From: Cudoniella acicularis
Taxonomy: Eukaryota; Ascomycota; Leotiomycetes; Helotiales; Helotiaceae
Assembly (NCBI GenBank): GCA_013054445.1
Contig: JAAMPI010000656.1
Coordinates: 1 to 29,109, forward strand
Reading direction: 5' to 3'
DNA: 29,109 nucleotides
The position numbers and the translations under genes are program-made. A model generated the notes under the pieces. The model ran no database searches. It saw nothing but the letters and a program-made list of their open reading frames with translations, and had not been told where the DNA came from. Below are positions 1 through 10,027 of this stretch, in pieces (within the stretch, counting starts at the first letter, position 1; each line of letters opens with the position of its first letter).

Positions 1-1108
1 CGGAGGGCCCTCAAGTGGGTGTGGACATCTTGTAGGCGCTGGGAAGATTGATGGGGCAATTGGGGGCGGACCAAGGAGGATCAATTCGATTTCCTGCAAG
101 CCATTACGGTGCTGTTGGAATGAAGCCTATTTGGGGTCTTGTTCCTTGGACGGGCATGGTGACCCACGACCCTGTGCATGATATAACGGGCCCAATGACT
201 TTGGATGTGGGAACGAATGCCAGGATACTACAAGCTATTGCCGGAAGGGGCGACATTGATGACCATGGTTGTGGGGTACCTACCCCTACGGGGCTGCCTG
301 ATTATTCCGCTGGTCTCAAAAAAGGTGTCAAAGGTCTCAAGATTGGAATTTGAAAGAGGGATTCAACATGGAGATCATGGACCCGCGGATACGAGAACAA
401 GTGATGGAAGCAACCGAAAAATTCGAGGAACTGGGCGCTGAAATCATTGAAATCAGTATTCCCCTACATTCACACGCGGTAGATATCGTCACATGCGCGA
501 TCAGGCTGTCCGCTACGCGAAATACGTATTTAGGAACTACTTGTGGTCGTTGAGGGCTGTATCTCAATGACCTAGCTGACAAAATGGTTCCACTTGACCA
601 ACAAAAGTTTGACAAGGTATTTGTGTCCCTTTACATTGTGTTTATTTGGCAGAGTTACTCATTTTCGTAGTTGTACTCAACAGGAAAGTTCTCCCTTCTT
701 TCTGGGATGTATATTTGGGAGCACCATCCTCTGCTATATGGAAAAGCAATGAACCTCTATCGTCGGTTGAAAGACGAATATGACGCGGCACTATGAAAAG
801 TGGATGTTTTCATCACTCCAACAATGCCATATGTGGCGCCTCAGCAGGCAGCGCTAGACGCTGGAGCATTGGAACAAATGTCCAAAAGTCGCGAATGCGC
901 TGCGAACACAGTTTACTTCAATGCAAGCGGATACCCTGCCATGAGCTTGCCAATTGGTATGCTCAGTGCAATTGAGGACGAAAAGGTTTTGCTGCCCGTA
1001 GGAATGCAGATTACCGGCAAGTAGTTTGATGAAGGCATGATCTACCGGGTAGGCGCTGTGTGGGAAGCTGCTTTTGATTGGAAGAAAGGAGGAAGTCGAA
1101 AGAAATGA
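1..1108 (+). pseudogene. Amidase (amidase signature family), 5'-truncated by the window edge and disrupted
   Basis: Amidase-signature enzymes hydrolyse amide bonds with a Ser-cisSer-Lys triad. The glycine/serine segment (GGPSSG, from base 2) and the nucleophile motif GGSIR (about 75-89) are visible, followed by family-like text (HDPVHDITGPM; KEGFNMEIMDPR; FITPTMPY; GYPAMSLPIG; GMQITGK). These pieces lie in different frames. One extra G near 68 breaks the frame before the nucleophile motif. A base is missing at about 350, between KIGI and LKEG. The frame is lost after about 540. In-frame TGA (about 796) precedes KVDVFITP, and TAG (1022-1024) stands where a Trp is expected after QITGK. Stretch 615-685 may be an intron (GTATTT ... 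CAACAG). The residual C-terminus reads to TGA at 1106-1108. The catalytic Lys would lie upstream of the window. A non-functional relic is well supported; the substrate is unknown. Confidence 0.85.
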
Positions 1109-2388
1109 CTTACTTGATCTAAGTAGATGTTGGAGAGATTCGACCATAGACTTGGGCTTGGAATGTCATTTCAGCCCTTCTCATACTATCGGGCTTGATC
1201 CATCTGATCTTTACGCAAGAAACTTTGCGTTCACCAAAGGCGGCTAGGAGAGTTTCATCGATCATGTTTCGAAGGATTCTCACTCACAATACGGCTAGCA
1301 TCCCTCCCTACGCGTTACTTCCACCCATGTTGGTGCCCGAGGTCACCGTCATTCTGAGGTCCCCATCATCTCTTTTGGGTATTCACCGACCTAGAGAAGG
1401 GCCTTTCTCTTTCTTTCATGCAGAGTCGATCGCTTCGAGGAGCTTCCGCATAGTCAACTGGGCGGCCGACAACCGCCAGGGGTCAGCCAATGGCAGGGTC
1501 TAAATTTTAAGCTCGCTGCACGACAGCCCAAGAGCTTATGTGAGATCGAAAACCCCTCAAATGCCCCTTTTCATCTGGATTCTTGCTTGCGCCTCATACC
1601 GAGTATCTGGCCCCTTGCCGTATACTGCTGCAACTTAATCTGGACGATCGTAAGTGGGGTAATTTTTTCTTCATTGCTTTATTGTGTTTCATTCGAAGTC
1701 AGTGCAATGAAGAACGAGAGCCAAGTTAGTTGTTAAGGTATATTTATATACTGAGCAAATTTTATTTCGCCTTCTCATGTTCGCTTGTTACAATTTGTTA
1801 GCTGAGCCTATTTTTGACCAGCGCAAAATACCTAGACCAACTACATCGTAGATGTGTCGATGGTAAATGCGTTGCAAGTGGATCATCCCAGTCAGCACAT
1901 TTGTTTAACCTGATTTGATTCGCACACCATACAAAACATTTTCAGCTGCACAAAATGCTGACTGTTCTTTCTTTGCTGACAACTCGAAAATATGGCGTTT
2001 TCTTAACAGCTCAACCTTCCTTGTACATTCAACTTCTGATTTGAATGGGACGTACTTCGTACAGGTTCTGGGGATCGTATAGATTGATCCTCCTTGGGGC
2101 CGAAAAGGGCTGGCTGTCGATGCAAAGAACCAGAGTATCACTGGTAGTGACATTCTAAGGGGAACGCCTCTTTTTGAAATGCGCATTCGTGCGCCCACAG
2201 AATACATCGTGAGAAATAGTTGGATTGTACAGGTGAGTACATAAAGGGCTCTTTTCCCCAAGAATTTCAAACATCAGCAGTAGCAGCTTCACTTTATCAT
2301 CTTCCAATCTTAGAAATCTACAGAATCACTCACTCCCCTCGCTCTCAAATTTCAAACTAGAACCTCAATCACAACCGCAACCGCAAAC
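1109..2388. other. Intergenic region and promoter of the secreted-protein gene
   Basis: No coding sequence could be supported here. The short open frames (for example 1195-1503 and 1905-2270 reverse) show no recognisable domain, no protein-like composition and no splice partners. A CATAAAG box at about 2239-2245 lies about 150 bp before the ATG at 2389. It is followed by a C/A-rich leader of the sort common before fungal start codons. The last part, from about 1880, has a weakly similar counterpart at about 3790-4275. Confidence 0.5.
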
Positions 2389-3014
2389 ATGCAACTCACA
2401 TACGTCCTCACAGCCGCCCTTGGGTCCCTCGCCCTCACCACCGCCTTCGTGATCCCTACCGGGCTCGAAGACGGCCTCTACCGCGTCACCAAATTCGACA
2501 ACGGCTCTCTGTCCGACCCAATCCAGCTTGTAAAAGGCCATCCCACCAAGCGCGATACTACATTGATAGACCTGACAGAACGCTCCCTACCTGATCCCCA
2601 GGAAACTTGTGCTGGTCACTACATCAATACTGGTGATTTTGTTGGTGCGCGTGCGAACCTCAATGCTTGGTGTAACAACGGGAATTGGGTTAATGGCAAT
2701 AGTAAGTCTGACCTGCTTTTGTTTAAATGCGATTTTCAACGACAAGACACTCCAGAGCTCTACCCCATTTTAATCCCAAAAACTGTGCTAATACCTTGAC
2801 TTGTCTAGGCTACTACTGGTGGTCCTCCAATTCTGCCCAGGCTTACATTTGTAACTACTCCGGCAACAGTCAGCCCTGTTCCAGCGGCGAATACGACGAG
2901 TCGAATTCGCTGATGGATCTTGCGTGTGGTTCAGGCACAGCCGCCTGGGTTTATATTAGTGATTGGGCGAAGGTTTATGGGAGGGATAACTCGGGGGTTT
3001 CGGAGTGTTTCTAG
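2389..3014 (+). CDS. Small secreted six-cysteine protein (effector-like), two exons
   Basis: Exons 2389-2701 and 2809-3014 join in phase across a GTAAGT...CTAG intron (2702-2808, branch-like GCTAATAC near 2787) to give 172 residues. Residues 1-19 form a hydrophobic signal peptide (MQLTYVLTAALGSLALTTA). A propeptide-like stretch with a Lys-Arg pair at 54-55 follows, a possible Kex2-type processing site. The mature part has six cysteines (about 74, 95, 119, 128, 144, 171), enough for three disulfides, and is rich in Asn, Ser, Trp and Tyr. The sequence resembles a family of uncharacterised fungal secreted proteins, but no enzymatic motif is visible. An apoplastic or host-facing role is inference from size, secretion and cysteine content. 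The ATG is fixed by the signal peptide and the A-rich leader (CCGCAAACATG). Confidence 0.85.
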
Positions 3015-3789
3015 ATGACATGCTTGCTTGGGCTATCAAGAACTTGAAGGGAGGTAGGAAATTGGAAGGGATGAGAGGTAGAAGTTTTTAGGGGGGAATG
3101 GGAGGCACGATTTGTGGATTTTTGAAGGTGGAATAAGGGGCTTTGTCACGTCTTCTTTTCTTGAGGGTTGGGATTTAGTTTTATATTGAGGATGGCGGTT
3201 TGGTGTTCTTGTCTAGAAGTGGTGAAAATGGCTATATTTTAATAGTTGACTTAAAGCACTGGGATTTCTTAAAAGTTTCCCATCTCATGTGTGTGCACTT
3301 TATCCCTATCCTCACACCTTTACCTTCCTTACGATTTATTCTCCGATAACTCTTCTTTTTGTCATTTGCTGTGAGAACGAGCCGAAGATTCTGATAGTAT
3401 ACCATAGATGTCTACTTCAGTCGACAATACTCCTGCCTAGTAATTGTATGCTCTGCAGCCTAAAACTCGAAAACTCTACTCCTGTACTTTTACCATGAGG
3501 GCGCATTACCGTACACTGGCCTACAACTGACCACGTAATATTTGCCCTCTAAAAAACGTGCGACTTTTTCATTGCCCTTGACTCCTTGTCAAAAATGGTC
3601 CGAGCTTCTGATTGTAGCCAGATTAACTAGGTCTTCGGATTGTCTGGACTAATAGAACTTGGACTCTTTCGCCCAAAACCACAATGGGCGCGTTTAAAAA
3701 CCAACCAATATTTATTCCGCTTCCCATAATTGGAACATCGTTTCCCCTATTTTCAGCCTTACAAATACAACTTTTCGCTTTAAGTTGTT
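3015..3789. other. 3' flank and intergenic region
   Basis: The G-rich then AT-rich 3' flank of the secreted-protein gene is followed by non-coding sequence. Frames at 3289-3498 and 3623-3880 (reverse) have no recognisable content. Nothing else was identified. Confidence 0.4.
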
Positions 3790-4305
3790 TTGATTCACAT
3801 CGTTCCTGACCAGCGCGCACGTAAGGCTTAGTCGATCCGCCACAGCTGACCAAGTCGGTCAGCAAATTTGTTTCGCTCAAGCCTAATTCAAATTTTACAC
3901 CTATTCAAACAATTCACATGACTCAAAACCCCTTCTTCTTCTATTTCTGACTGATGACATAGAGTAATCTCCCAATGTGGCTTCGAAATCTAAACAGGTT
4001 GACAGGCATTGGCTCATATATTTCGGGGAGGACTTTCTCTTCTAAGCCCGAGAATTTGCCTAGCTGGTCATGCGATGGACAAGAGTAACGTAGACTGAAA
4101 GTCTAAGTATATAAGGCTCCCATTCCCCCAACATTCTCAGTATTATCACCAGCAGCTTCATCTGACCTTCTTCCAGCTCTCCATTGGAGGGCCTCCAGTC
4201 TCTACATCAGCAAGATCTCTTACTACTTTTATCCTCAGGGCTCAACGCGGAACTCCTACAATTCCAACCGCCACAATGCAATTCGCAAACCTCCTAAAGT
4301 TCAAG
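3790..4305 (+). pseudogene. Truncated paralogous copy: promoter, leader and first codons of the 2389 gene
   Basis: This stretch parallels the region upstream of the secreted-protein gene. Shared landmarks, in order, are TGACCAGCGC (about 3807; the other copy is at about 1816), GTCAGCA-ATTTGTTT (about 3857 versus 1891), a TATATAAGG/CATAAAGGG box followed by a C-rich run (4108 versus 2239), CAGCAGCTTCA/AGTAGCAGCTTCA, a CTTCCA-TCT leader, and an ATG in an A/C-rich context followed by CAA-TTC/CAA-CTC (ATG at 4276 versus 2389). The copy encodes only ten residues (MQFANLLKFK) before TGA at 4306, and none of the cysteine-rich body is recognisable downstream. Similarity is modest outside these blocks. 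It is best explained as an old tandem duplication that lost its coding part; an unrelated short gene with a similar leader is the alternative. Confidence 0.5.
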
Positions 4306-4306
4306 T

Positions 4307-4585
4307 GAGCCAATCCAACCTTGCAGCCAGGATTAGATTAGCCGGGATATAAGAGCGCTATTAAAGAGGGAGTGCACAAGTGGCTACTATCTCGATTCTT
4401 CATGCCTTATTTAACTCAATATATGTTTGCGTGGAGGCATAGAGGGACGTGGGAAATTTGAACCGTGTACTATGTTTCAGAAGTTGAATGATCTACTCTT
4501 TGAAACCGAGGTGAATAAAAGGAAGGTCAAACTTATATGGCGGTTTCAGAGAATAATCCAGGCAGCCAGCTGGCTACGAAAGTTG
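4307..4585. other. Short spacer before the 3' end of HET gene 1
   Basis: No feature is supported here. It contains the 3' flank of the reverse-strand HET gene. Confidence 0.4.
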
Positions 4586-6409
4586 TTATTGAAGCTCGAA
4601 CCACTCCTCTTCAAACTCGTCGCTATGCAATCTATCTATCGCCTCCCCATGCATGTAGCCATGAACATAACAAGGACCGAGAAACCTGTATCGTTGCCTC
4701 ATAGGTCTCAGAAGATAAGGCATGTGGTGACCAAATAATATACACAAGACGTCTCCTGGTCGTGCAATTACAGGTCCAAGTGCCATTTTTTTACCTTCTG
4801 TGACTAGAAATGCCTTAATATGGACACTCATCAGAAGATCCATGGCTTTCGATATCGACTCGCTTCTTTCATCCAAGATTGTATAGATGCTTTCCCAATC
4901 GGTAATGGACAGATAGTTGGCCAAGTCTTGAGCACCGAAAGTTGTATCCCCGGGACTTGTTTTTACTTCATCAGCGGTGATTGTCTCGGTGAAAGCCTGC
5001 TTTAGGGAGTCGAGCTCTTGGTAGGATGTAAATCCTGGCGACACAGCATTCCAGAGGACCTGTACTCGTTCTAACTTATGCTGGTGCTCGTGCAATATAT
5101 TGTTGACCTCTCTAACAAATCCGATTTTAATGCCTTTCAAGGAAAGAATTCTTCGATCTATAATCTCCGCTACTTCTTGAGTTGTGGTTCCACCTGCAAA
5201 CCATACGTCCGTATGAGCTTTAGTGAAGAGACTGCTCTCGGAGACAGCAAGATCCCACCGGTACACCCATGACGGAAACCTCTCATCGGGCTCGTTTGGG
5301 GTCTCCCTAAAAGCCGCCCAAAGATTTCCAAGGCGCGCTCCAGGAGAATTTTGATGAATTATGTACCTTACAGCATCCATATACACCTCCGCAACACTTT
5401 TCGTGTAATCCGGTTGCAAGTATGGACTGGAACGAGACTCCTCGTCTAGGAACCCTAGCAGGCCAAAAACTTTATCTCGAGGGTCTGTCGCATTGGACTT
5501 TACAAAGCCCAGCAATCTTGCCAACGGCAAAGTAGGTTTCATTAGATGTAAGTAGTAGATGAGCCACGCCTGTCTGTATCTTGAGGCATCCTTCACAACG
5601 TGTGTGTAGCTTTTGGCAAGAAACCATTTGGCAGCTGCGGCGACACAGGTCCAGCTAACTTCGTGAGCACCAATGTACATGACAGCTGGCGCGAAGGCGA
5701 CTTCTTGAACGATCCAGACCCTAGTGAACCAGATATTTGAATAAAACCTCGATATTGTTTCCCAGTCTCCGCTGCTCGTGCTATTGAATTCATATCTTGA
5801 CCCTGGAAAGTTGCGTTCCTGCTTCTCCTTAGACCAGGGCAATTCGGCATCAAGGTGGAAAGCACGCAGGATGCTGTCTAGATTGTCCCCACCCTTAAGT
5901 GATGCACCACTATCAGAGTAGCAATACTCTGCGGCTTTCACTATCATCCTAATCGCAGTCTCGGCATAGTGCTCCTCATCTTCTCCCAACCAAACGACAA
6001 CTCTCCAAGCTTGAGAGTAAATATCCTTCATCAATTTCACCTGCTCAGATCGCTCTATGGGGTCGTCCTGATTGACACAGATCGCATCAATCCATACAAG
6101 GCGTTCTGTTTTTTCATATCTGAGTCTGTCTAGCGCAGTTCCTAGATTTGGCGTTACTTTCTTCGGATGTGTATTGCAGATCACGACTTTTGCAGGGTCT
6201 GGATTACCCCAGACGTATGATAGAGCCTCGAATGGAGGGGCATCACTAAGGTCATTGACCTCGAGTTCGCACCTCAGTATTTCTGACGTTCGGCCTAGAA
6301 GGATTCTGAGAAGACGGACCAATCTTTGACCGGGTAGATGAGGCTTTATTAGGGGCTGGTAGATTGGGAAATAAGATTGTGAAGCTAGAGGTGTTGCGCT
6401 TTGGGCCAT
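4586..6409 (-). CDS. Heterokaryon-incompatibility (HET) domain protein 1
   Basis: A single-exon gene of 607 residues. The HET domain is known to trigger cell death when incompatible fungal individuals fuse, and HET proteins are numerous in filamentous ascomycetes. The motifs are intact: ALSYVWG at about 62-68, LVWIDAICVNQDD at about 104-116, an ER-x-EQV-x-x-M helix, and VVWLGEDEE at about 138-145. FTRVWIVQEVAFA, further along, is the usual end of the domain. The C-terminal third carries the conserved tail of many HET proteins (PGDVLCILFGHHMPYLLRP, then GPCYVHGYMHGEA). No NACHT, WD40 or ankyrin module is attached, so this is the common stand-alone type. The ATG at 6409 is the first in frame. 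The open frame has no lesions. The trigger and partner cannot be told from sequence. Confidence 0.93.
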   Translation of the reverse strand: MAQSATPLASQSYFPIYQPLIKPHLPGQRLVRLLRILLGRTSEILRCELEVNDLSDAPPFEALSYVWGNPDPAKVVICNTHPKKVTPNLGTALDRLRYEKTERLVWIDAICVNQDDPIERSEQVKLMKDIYSQAWRVVVWLGEDEEHYAETAIRMIVKAAEYCYSDSGASLKGGDNLDSILRAFHLDAELPWSKEKQERNFPGSRYEFNSTSSGDWETISRFYSNIWFTRVWIVQEVAFAPAVMYIGAHEVSWTCVAAAAKWFLAKSYTHVVKDASRYRQAWLIYYLHLMKPTLPLARLLGFVKSNATDPRDKVFGLLGFLDEESRSSPYLQPDYTKSVAEVYMDAVRYIIHQNSPGARLGNLWAAFRETPNEPDERFPSWVYRWDLAVSESSLFTKAHTDVWFAGGTTTQEVAEIIDRRILSLKGIKIGFVREVNNILHEHQHKLERVQVLWNAVSPGFTSYQELDSLKQAFTETITADEVKTSPGDTTFGAQDLANYLSITDWESIYTILDERSESISKAMDLLMSVHIKAFLVTEGKKMALGPVIARPGDVLCILFGHHMPYLLRPMRQRYRFLGPCYVHGYMHGEAIDRLHSDEFEEEWFELQ

Positions 6410-6741
6410 CGCTGCGTTGGTGCAAGTTATATAGTATATTACGATTTAAATGCGGCTGGTGTAAAAGGAGGTTTTTGGTGGGCTTCGGTCGTTTCGGTCA
6501 ATTATACCCTGGTCAATTGACGCGTCATATCCCTCGTTAGAGCGGCCACTGCTCGGGGCCAAAGACGAAAACTTGTCATGTCAGGATTCCTATGTGAGGT
6601 GTCATATTATAACGTTTCTTGTGATTTAAAACATCGAATACCTACTCAGACAGCCTCACCGCGCGTCTTTACCTGTATATCGAAAATCATTGTCTTATAA
6701 GCACTTTCGAACATTATAAACACTTAATTATATTCTTCGAT
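6410..6741. other. Intergenic spacer between two reverse-strand genes
   Basis: It holds the promoter of HET gene 1 (AT-rich TATATAGTATATT just upstream, about 6429-6441) and the 3' flank of the beta-lactamase-like gene. A TCGGTC/TTCGGTC repeat lies at about 6485-6500. Nothing else is supported. Confidence 0.4.
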
Positions 6742-8794
6742 TTAATTATAGATACCGAGGCCTGACACTTTGACCAGCTTTTGTTGTAAAAGGGCGTTTT
6801 CAATGCTAACGACCTCTCCATTCTTATCAAGAGTGATAAAGAATTCATCCAGTCCCGAATTTCCGTAAATGAATTGATCAGCAATCTCCCAAGCAGCATC
6901 CGGGTCAGCGAACGGACTTGTATCCACAGTAGTTGAGTTTATGCCGAAAACTCCACGGAACGAGATAACCTCGCCTCCATCTGGCGTAGAAGATTTCAAA
7001 CCAGTTGGAAATAGTGTGATGCTAACAGAATTTATGTCGATTTGGGCCTGCCCTGCCTGCATATTTTCAAGTGTCTGAATGGAATCGTTGACGTCTCCAG
7101 TGCCCAAGGTTTCTAACAAGGGAAATAAGGAAGGGACAAATGTTCCACTGGAGCTCCACATTTTGAGTACGAGACCTGGTATACTATCGTGAGTGCTTAT
7201 TTTGAGCATCGTATTGGAAGAGTTCGCTCCGACAGTTTTGTTGACTGGGATTTGATAAACAGCAGAGTAGAGTGAATCAGCTTGTGTTTTGGCAGCCGCT
7301 TCCAAGGCCGGCAGAAAGGCATCAGTAACAAATCCGGCGAGGACGTCCGCATCCGAACTGGCTCCAGCAACAAGGATGGTGAAGCCGACATTGTAATCAG
7401 GAATCAGGATCATGTAACTACCGTATGACCCTAACTTTCCATCCTTGGTGTAGAGGTCGACGATCCTTCCAGAGTCATCCAGTTTCGTACGTTGTATCTC
7501 CCAGGGTGCTCCGATCGAGGTTGTCAAGGAAGCTGTGTGAGCTACGGGTTTCATCCAGCGGCGTGTTTGGGCTCCTGAGGGCAATGTAGAGTTCAGAATA
7601 GATCGGCCTATTGTGCCAAGGTCGCCTGTGCTGCTGTAAACTCCGCCAGATCTAAGCAATACAATTATTAGCTATGATAGTCCTCGGGTTCTAGGTTTAC
7701 TTACGGCCAGAGATCGCCAAGATCATAATTCCAAAATGTGGCTGTCTCGTCGCCAGGAACTACCCCAAGAGAGTCATTCGGCTTGTTGTAACTAGTATGG
7801 GACAAGTTAAGAGGTTCGATCAAAGTATTGTGAAAAATGGAAGAAAAGTCTTCGCCAGAAATTTGTTCCAAGGCATAAGAAAGTATTTGGAAGGCAGCAT
7901 TTGAATATATCGGAGTTTGGAAAGTTGCAACGACTGGATCACGCAGAGCGATGCCTTTGAGAAAGTCTGCATAGCAGTCAGTTTGGGATGCAAAAGAACT
8001 AGTACTCTGGGTAAGAGCCTGACATACCTTCCCGAGAACACGGTGGACTAGAAGCGGTCGATCCACATAATGGGATTTCGTCGGTCGATAATGGGGGAAG
8101 CCAATTTCAGCAAATGGAAAATTCAGACGTGCCATATCCAAGGCTCCATCTACGAAATGAAATTAGTATTTAGGAACAAGGTAGGATTTGAAGTCTTACA
8201 ATCTGTGCCGATGCCAGCCATATGACTCGCCAAAGCTCCGATAGTTATGTCGCTCCAAGCAGTGCGATGGACAGGATCATTATTGGTCGTATCATTGCTT
8301 GCACCCAGTAATTCTGGGACATACCTTGTGATCGGCTCGTTGAAATAAATGTCGCCAGTGAAGACGAGGAAAGAGTAGACAGTCAGTAGTTTCGAAATAC
8401 TACCAACTCGGTATACAGTGTCTCGGTCTATTTTCTTCACACCAGATGTGATGTTTGTGAGAATGGGTGAAGAATGATGGTATTCATATATAGGACTCTC
8501 ATCATTCGCGGAGTAAAACGAGAACGAAAATGAAGTACTGGAGTTATCGAAGGCTCCATGAGATGAATTGCCAGTATCTAGTGCATTCTGCACCAAGCTG
8601 AGGAATTTTGTTGTTGCAGCATTGATGTCCGAGTTTTCTGATAAATTGACGGGAATTGGAAAAGCCGGACCAAGCAAGGCTGGTAGTTGGTAGAATTCGG
8701 CATTACTCCCACCGTAGAAGGAATGAGAAAATTGCGGAAAGAAGGAAAGTAATGCCGTAATGGACTTAAATGAGGTGTCGTAGAAAGGCATCAT
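6742..8794 (-). CDS. Serine beta-lactamase-like / penicillin-binding-protein-like hydrolase, three exons
   Basis: Exons 8794-8200, 8149-7705 and 7651-6742 join in phase across GT-AG introns of 50 and 53 bp (8199-8150, 7704-7652) to give 649 residues. The class C beta-lactamase fold is recognisable: SISK (S-x-x-K nucleophile motif) at about 132-135, YSN (Y-x-N) at about 280-282, SGGVYSSTGDLGTIG after the second splice, and YTKDGKLGSYGS in place of the K-T-G strand. A proline-rich ALLGPAFPIPVNL segment lies N-terminal, as in other fungal members. Both catalytic motifs are intact. Such proteins act as esterases, transesterases or lactonases rather than drug-resistance enzymes in fungi, and the substrate is unknown. 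The ATG at 8794 is immediately preceded by an in-frame TAA, so the start is firm unless there is an upstream exon; the signal peptide is not convincing. Many N-x-S/T sites suggest secretion. Confidence 0.87.
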
Positions 8795-8858
8795 TTATTC
8801 TTGAAAGAAGTTTGTACGTTGATAAATATTTTTAATTATCCTGTGCAGAGGCGACCCC

Positions 8859-8866
8859 TTTATATA
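8859..8866 (-). promoter_or_regulatory. TATA box of the beta-lactamase-like gene
   Basis: TATATAAA on the reverse strand, 65-72 bp before the ATG at 8794. Position and sequence fit a core promoter element. Confidence 0.45.
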
Positions 8867-10027
8867 CAATGTCTTCATGTTTGGCTAATTACGAAGGAAG
8901 GCGGCGGAGAAGAAAAAAGGGTTGACTGGGAGGCGAAGCCTTCCACGCGTCTAGAATTGAAAAACTTTCATTCACGTACAACATCGGAAATTTTAGCGTA
9001 GCGGTTGGCATCATTGGTCAGGTCGCTTAAAGGCGTGGGTAATCAGCCTCATATTAAGTTAAACGATAATCAAACGAAAAGACATGCAATTTATACCCGA
9101 GATGATATCTTGGAGAGGCTATGATTTTCCTAGGAATTCTTGGCGTTAAAGGGTTTGAACAACGTTTTACAACAATAAGACATTTATGCGGCAGCTAAAA
9201 ATACAAGGGGGGTCAGGAAATGCTATTTTCTATTTTCAATAAATCGTTCTTAAGGCAAGGCGAAGTGGCCAATTAAGATCCTCTGTACGTATGCACTTTA
9301 TTACAGTAATATGCACAAGCGAGATCAGGGAGTTAAATAATTTAACAGTGACTCAGCGAGTTCTTACGGCATTTATTCCATAGACTACCATTATTCGGAC
9401 TTTTGGTACCGCGAAAATGCTAGAGTGAGTCCGAAAATCCGAAATCCGAAATCCGAATGGCTGTTACGCAAATTAAAGTGGTTTTAGAGTCCCTTTCAAT
9501 TGGTTTTTGTTCTACTTCCAACGTAGTAACGCAGCGACCTTTTCTGTACTGCCCCTTATTCCATAAATTCGGCCAATTATTAGTGAGAAAGATATGAGGG
9601 GAATGCTTGCAAATTAAGAATTTTCCGATTGATGTTACTGAGCCTGGCGTACGCTAAAATATGGGTACACAACTGGTAACTTTGAGCTTGCAGATAGAGA
9701 GGAGGGTGAGAAGGCTTGAGAATGGAAGAAGCTCCGACAGTAACAAGAGCTGGGCTAAACTGCTCTGTGCCGCACTTCCATGCTCAAAATCAATTTCAGG
9801 AAAGTTACGTGCCCTAAGGAATAAGTGTGCTTATTTTTTAAACTTCGTTGGAAGTTTTGGGATGTAGTGTCAAAATTTCCATATAGACAGTCTTAAAGTT
9901 TGAAATCAGTGCATTTGATATGTGTTCTTTCTGTGATTATCATGCGTTTCAGAAGGGAGCGTAATCATGTAAAATTATATTATCTGTCTCGGCGATCACA
10001 GCCTCGAGTCTATCCATCCTTGACGGT
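8867..10027. other. Intergenic region without a supported gene
   Basis: AT-rich sequence with no convincing reading frame. The frame at 9661-9867 has no recognisable content. The only structure seen is a short tandem repeat at 9431-9457. It ends at the 3' end of the reverse-strand BIM1-like gene. Confidence 0.45.
9431..9457. repeat. Short tandem repeat, 7-bp unit ATCCGAA
   Basis: CCGAAA followed by three copies of ATCCGAA, the first three bases after an A-run. It is a simple microsatellite-like repeat with no coding context. Confidence 0.7.

Noticed and set aside
1195..1503. Forward open frame of 102 codons
   Set aside because: No recognisable domain, no splice partners, and composition like non-coding sequence.
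1905..2270. Reverse open frame of 121 codons
   Set aside because: It covers the promoter region of the secreted-protein gene and contains no known motif.
7967..8027. Possible 61-bp intron (GTATGT ... TGCAG with CTGAC) inside the beta-lactamase-like exon 2
   Set aside because: Good signals, but removing it breaks the frame that carries the YSN motif; the unspliced reading has the cysteine pair seen in homologs.
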